From JAPYTY01 sp036338435 (GTDB lineage: Bacteria > Acidobacteriota > UBA6911 > RPQK01 > JADFOI01), in contig JAYZCG010000008.1 in NCBI GenBank assembly GCA_036338435.1, positions 1 to 8,143 on the forward strand: a stretch of DNA of 8,143 bases, written 5' to 3'. The notes under the pieces are model-generated. The model saw only the letters and a program-made list of their open reading frames with translations, searched no databases and had not been told where the DNA came from. Shown here one piece after another: positions 6,311 to 8,143 of this stretch. Made by a program: the position numbers and the translations under genes. Each line of letters begins with the position of its first letter. The first letter of the stretch is position 1.

Positions 6311-7897
6311 TTAGTAGTGGGTGGCGACTTCAAAGAGATATAGATTGCCTTGGTGTTTAACTAGCTTAGCTTGAAGATGCTCTAGGTCCTTTTGTCCAGC
6401 TTTCTGGGTCAGAATGTAATAGTTGTTTTGCGGATGTTTCCCAAAGTAATTGTTTAGTGCATCTACGCTGTTGAACGCCTCAGGGGTGATTTGATAATTA
6501 GTGTAATAGAGGGCGGTATGATGGAAGTAGCGATAGAGAATAAGGGGTTCACGCTCCGAGATTTTGGCAAGGATCAATTTGGACAGATCCTTTGCAGAAT
6601 GGTAGTCATCCACCACAGGAGCTGCTTTCCAGTAGGCCAGTGAGGCAAACAAAGTCATCGCTGTCACGAGAGATAGGAACGCTGTGGTTGGGCGTTGGAA
6701 CTGCCATTTCAAAAGAGCCATCACGACTCCCGCTATGATTGGCATGGCTAAAAGAACACCCACTACGGGGGCATAGTAGATAGAATAAAAGCCCCAAATC
6801 AGAGCTGCTGAAAAGAGTAGGGCGAAGCCACCCAGGACAAACAGTTGTATGCGCATGAAACGTTGGTTTGCCACATTTCCCTCGATCCAATCATTCCATT
6901 CCAGGGCAACGAGTATTGAGAGTGGCGGCAAAACTGGCAAAATATATCCGGCCAACTTGCTTTCACTGATCGAGAAAAATACGAGAGGTACTACCGCCCA
7001 TAACCAAAGAAATAATTCGGGGTGGAATCGGGGATCTAAAATGTGTTTGCGATACCTCCAACTACGCAGGAGCGCCGAACCCAAGAAGAAAACCCAGGGG
7101 AAAAATCCAATTAATAGGACCGGACCGTAATACCAGAAGGGTTGCGAATGATGGTGAAGGTCGGTAAAAAATCGTGCTAAGTGATGATTGATCCAAAACG
7201 TTGCAACAAAGTTATATCCATTTTCTCTAAAGACCTGCCAAAACCAGGGCCCCGCAGTTAAGGAAAAGGAACTAGTTAGGAGTAAGATCTGGAGGGTGTT
7301 CCAACGCAGTCTTTGTGTTAGAAGGAAATAAAGTCCAAAAACGCCGGCAAATAGGACAATCGCCACTGGGCCTTTTGCCAGTACGGCCAAGCCGAGCGCA
7401 ATTCCGGCACAAGCTCCCCACAAGTTGGATGTGTTATAAGCTGTCCGATACCCACACACCATCGCTATACTTAGCATGGAGACTAGAATAGTGTCAGTTG
7501 AGGCCGCTCGAGAGAAGACAAAGAACAACCCTGAAGTGCATAAGATCAATATTGTCAAAATACCTGTCTGGAGTCCTTTTAGATATATTACAAAAGCACC
7601 TATGATTACTGTGGAGATTAGGGCTAAAGCCGCGGCTGGTAATCGGGCGGACCATTCGTGTGTTCCAAATAGACTGAAGCTACCTGCTTCTAACCAAAAT
7701 AACAAAGGAGGCTTTTCCAGCCAGGGTAGATGATGCAAGGTAGGAGTTACGTAGTTGCCGCTGATGTGCATTTCCTCTCCAATCCGTGCATAGCGAGGTT
7801 CATCGGGACCCACGAAAGCCAGGTTTCCCAGCTGGTTAAAAAGTGTCAGATAAATGACCCCTATCGAAAAGAGAATAACCCGCCACATTTGAGCCAT
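6311..7897 (-). CDS. ArnT-like family 39 membrane glycosyltransferase
   Basis: This 528-residue integral membrane protein belongs to the GT39/PMT_2 group, which transfers sugars from polyprenyl-phosphate carriers on the outer face of the inner membrane; ArnT adds L-Ara4N to lipid A. After a first hydrophobic segment (about 6-28) comes the conserved first loop with PDEPRYARIGEEM, where D32/E33 are the acidic residues expected for catalysis. It is followed by EKPPLLFW (61-68), EWSARLPAA (81-89), STDTIL (133-138), AKGPVAI (174-180) and SKLAGYILPVLPP (313-325), all typical of ArnT-like proteins. Roughly a dozen hydrophobic segments run to about residue 422. The soluble tail (423-528) lies outside the membrane. 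The acceptor, whether lipid A, protein or another glycan, cannot be told, and no arn genes are nearby, so I give no symbol. The start is ATG at 7897, with a TAAAAT box 6 nt upstream and no Shine-Dalgarno. Confidence 0.9.
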   Translation of the reverse strand: MAQMWRVILFSIGVIYLTLFNQLGNLAFVGPDEPRYARIGEEMHISGNYVTPTLHHLPWLEKPPLLFWLEAGSFSLFGTHEWSARLPAAALALISTVIIGAFVIYLKGLQTGILTILILCTSGLFFVFSRAASTDTILVSMLSIAMVCGYRTAYNTSNLWGACAGIALGLAVLAKGPVAIVLFAGVFGLYFLLTQRLRWNTLQILLLTSSFSLTAGPWFWQVFRENGYNFVATFWINHHLARFFTDLHHHSQPFWYYGPVLLIGFFPWVFFLGSALLRSWRYRKHILDPRFHPELFLWLWAVVPLVFFSISESKLAGYILPVLPPLSILVALEWNDWIEGNVANQRFMRIQLFVLGGFALLFSAALIWGFYSIYYAPVVGVLLAMPIIAGVVMALLKWQFQRPTTAFLSLVTAMTLFASLAYWKAAPVVDDYHSAKDLSKLILAKISEREPLILYRYFHHTALYYTNYQITPEAFNSVDALNNYFGKHPQNNYYILTQKAGQKDLEHLQAKLVKHQGNLYLFEVATHY

Positions 7898-7903
7898 AGT
7901 CGA

Positions 7904-7932
7904 ATTTTAACGTGCTTTGCCCCGGATATAAA
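7904..7932 (-). promoter_or_regulatory. Putative leaderless promoter of the glycosyltransferase gene
   Basis: On the minus strand, TTTATA (7927-7932) and TAAAAT (7904-7909) are separated by 17 nt, followed by 6 nt (TCGACT) and the ATG. Both boxes are decent matches at optimal spacing, so the predicted start of transcription coincides with the start codon. Confidence 0.5.
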
Positions 7933-8051
7933 AAGATTAAATGTCCTGGGTGCTACTTAATCTGTGGCAACGAGGCGAACTACCCAAATCTATTTTTTGC
8001 GTGTAGTCGTTGAAGATGTCGCGATATGAGCGGAAGGGTGTAAATAGAAAA

Positions 8052-8085
8052 GGGGGGGGGAACATCCACGCGCCTTACCCCCCCC
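8052..8085. other. G9 / C8 inverted repeat
   Basis: A run of nine G (8052-8060) and a run of eight C (8078-8085) flank 17 nt, so they could fold into a very stable stem. No T-run follows on either strand. No gene is visible between 7898 and the window end; 7935-8051 shows nothing I can support. Confidence 0.4.
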
Positions 8086-8096
8086 ATTCTCACTGT

Positions 8097-8110
8097 GTTG
8101 TGTTCACAAC
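8097..8110. other. Short perfect inverted repeat GTTGTG-TT-CACAAC
   Basis: A 6-bp perfect inverted repeat with a 2-nt centre lies next to an A7 run (8113-8119) and between the two C-rich blocks. It could be a protein-binding site or a small hairpin. No T-run follows it in a terminator orientation on either strand. Confidence 0.3.
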
Positions 8111-8120
8111 TTAAAAAAAT

Positions 8121-8143
8121 CCCCCCCAGCCCCCCCAGCCCCC
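8121..8143. repeat. C7-AG tandem repeat, truncated by window end
   Basis: The unit CCCCCCCAG occurs twice and then runs into CCCCC at the last base, so at least 2.5 copies of a 9-nt repeat are present and the repeat may continue. On the minus strand it makes three G-tracts separated by CT, a potential G-quadruplex sequence if another G-tract follows outside the window. Confidence 0.6.

Noticed and set aside
8052..8085. G9/C8 stem as an intrinsic terminator
   Set aside because: No T-run follows the stem on either strand, so the key terminator feature is missing.

Overview
This 8.1 kb window is ordinary bacterial chromosome: seven protein genes and one tRNA gene, with no phage, transposon, CRISPR array or defence system. 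MoaA is closest in feel to beta- and gammaproteobacterial versions, while the 167-residue protein at 1974-2477 belongs to a small family I know mainly from Bacteroidetes. Together with the lipid-linked-sugar type membrane glycosyltransferase, this suggests a Gram-negative bacterium of moderate GC content, but I cannot place it in a phylum.

Layout. 33-764 (-): membrane-anchored M48 metalloprotease. 868-1878 (+): moaA, divergent from the protease across a 103 bp spacer. 1974-2477 (-): small conserved protein of unknown function, convergent with moaA. 2676-3737 (+): a protein that reads as two YjbQ/UPF0047 domains in tandem. 3795-4412 (+): an isopentenyl-diphosphate isomerase-like Nudix protein. 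4486-4560 (-): tRNA-Gly(GCC) with a clear sigma-70-type promoter. 4755-6155 (-): cysS. 6311-7897 (-): an ArnT-like family 39 glycosyltransferase. 7898-8143 is a non-coding edge ending in long G and C homopolymers. The genes do not form one pathway. They cover protein quality control, molybdenum cofactor synthesis, aminoacylation and envelope sugar transfer, plus proteins of unclear role, and most seem to have their own promoter.

What deserves a second look: (1) the tandem YjbQ protein, whose second domain carries a large insertion; (2) the IDI-like Nudix protein, which keeps the metal-binding His/Glu pattern but has alanine where the catalytic cysteine belongs; (3) a repeated promoter layout in which a TANNNT box lies exactly 6 nt before an ATG at four places, suggesting leaderless mRNAs, while only the tandem YjbQ gene has a good Shine-Dalgarno sequence; (4) the Nudix start, where the ATG fitting that layout is one frame away from the coding frame; (5) the C-tract repeat at the right edge.

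Family assignments come from reading motifs by eye; no database search was possible.
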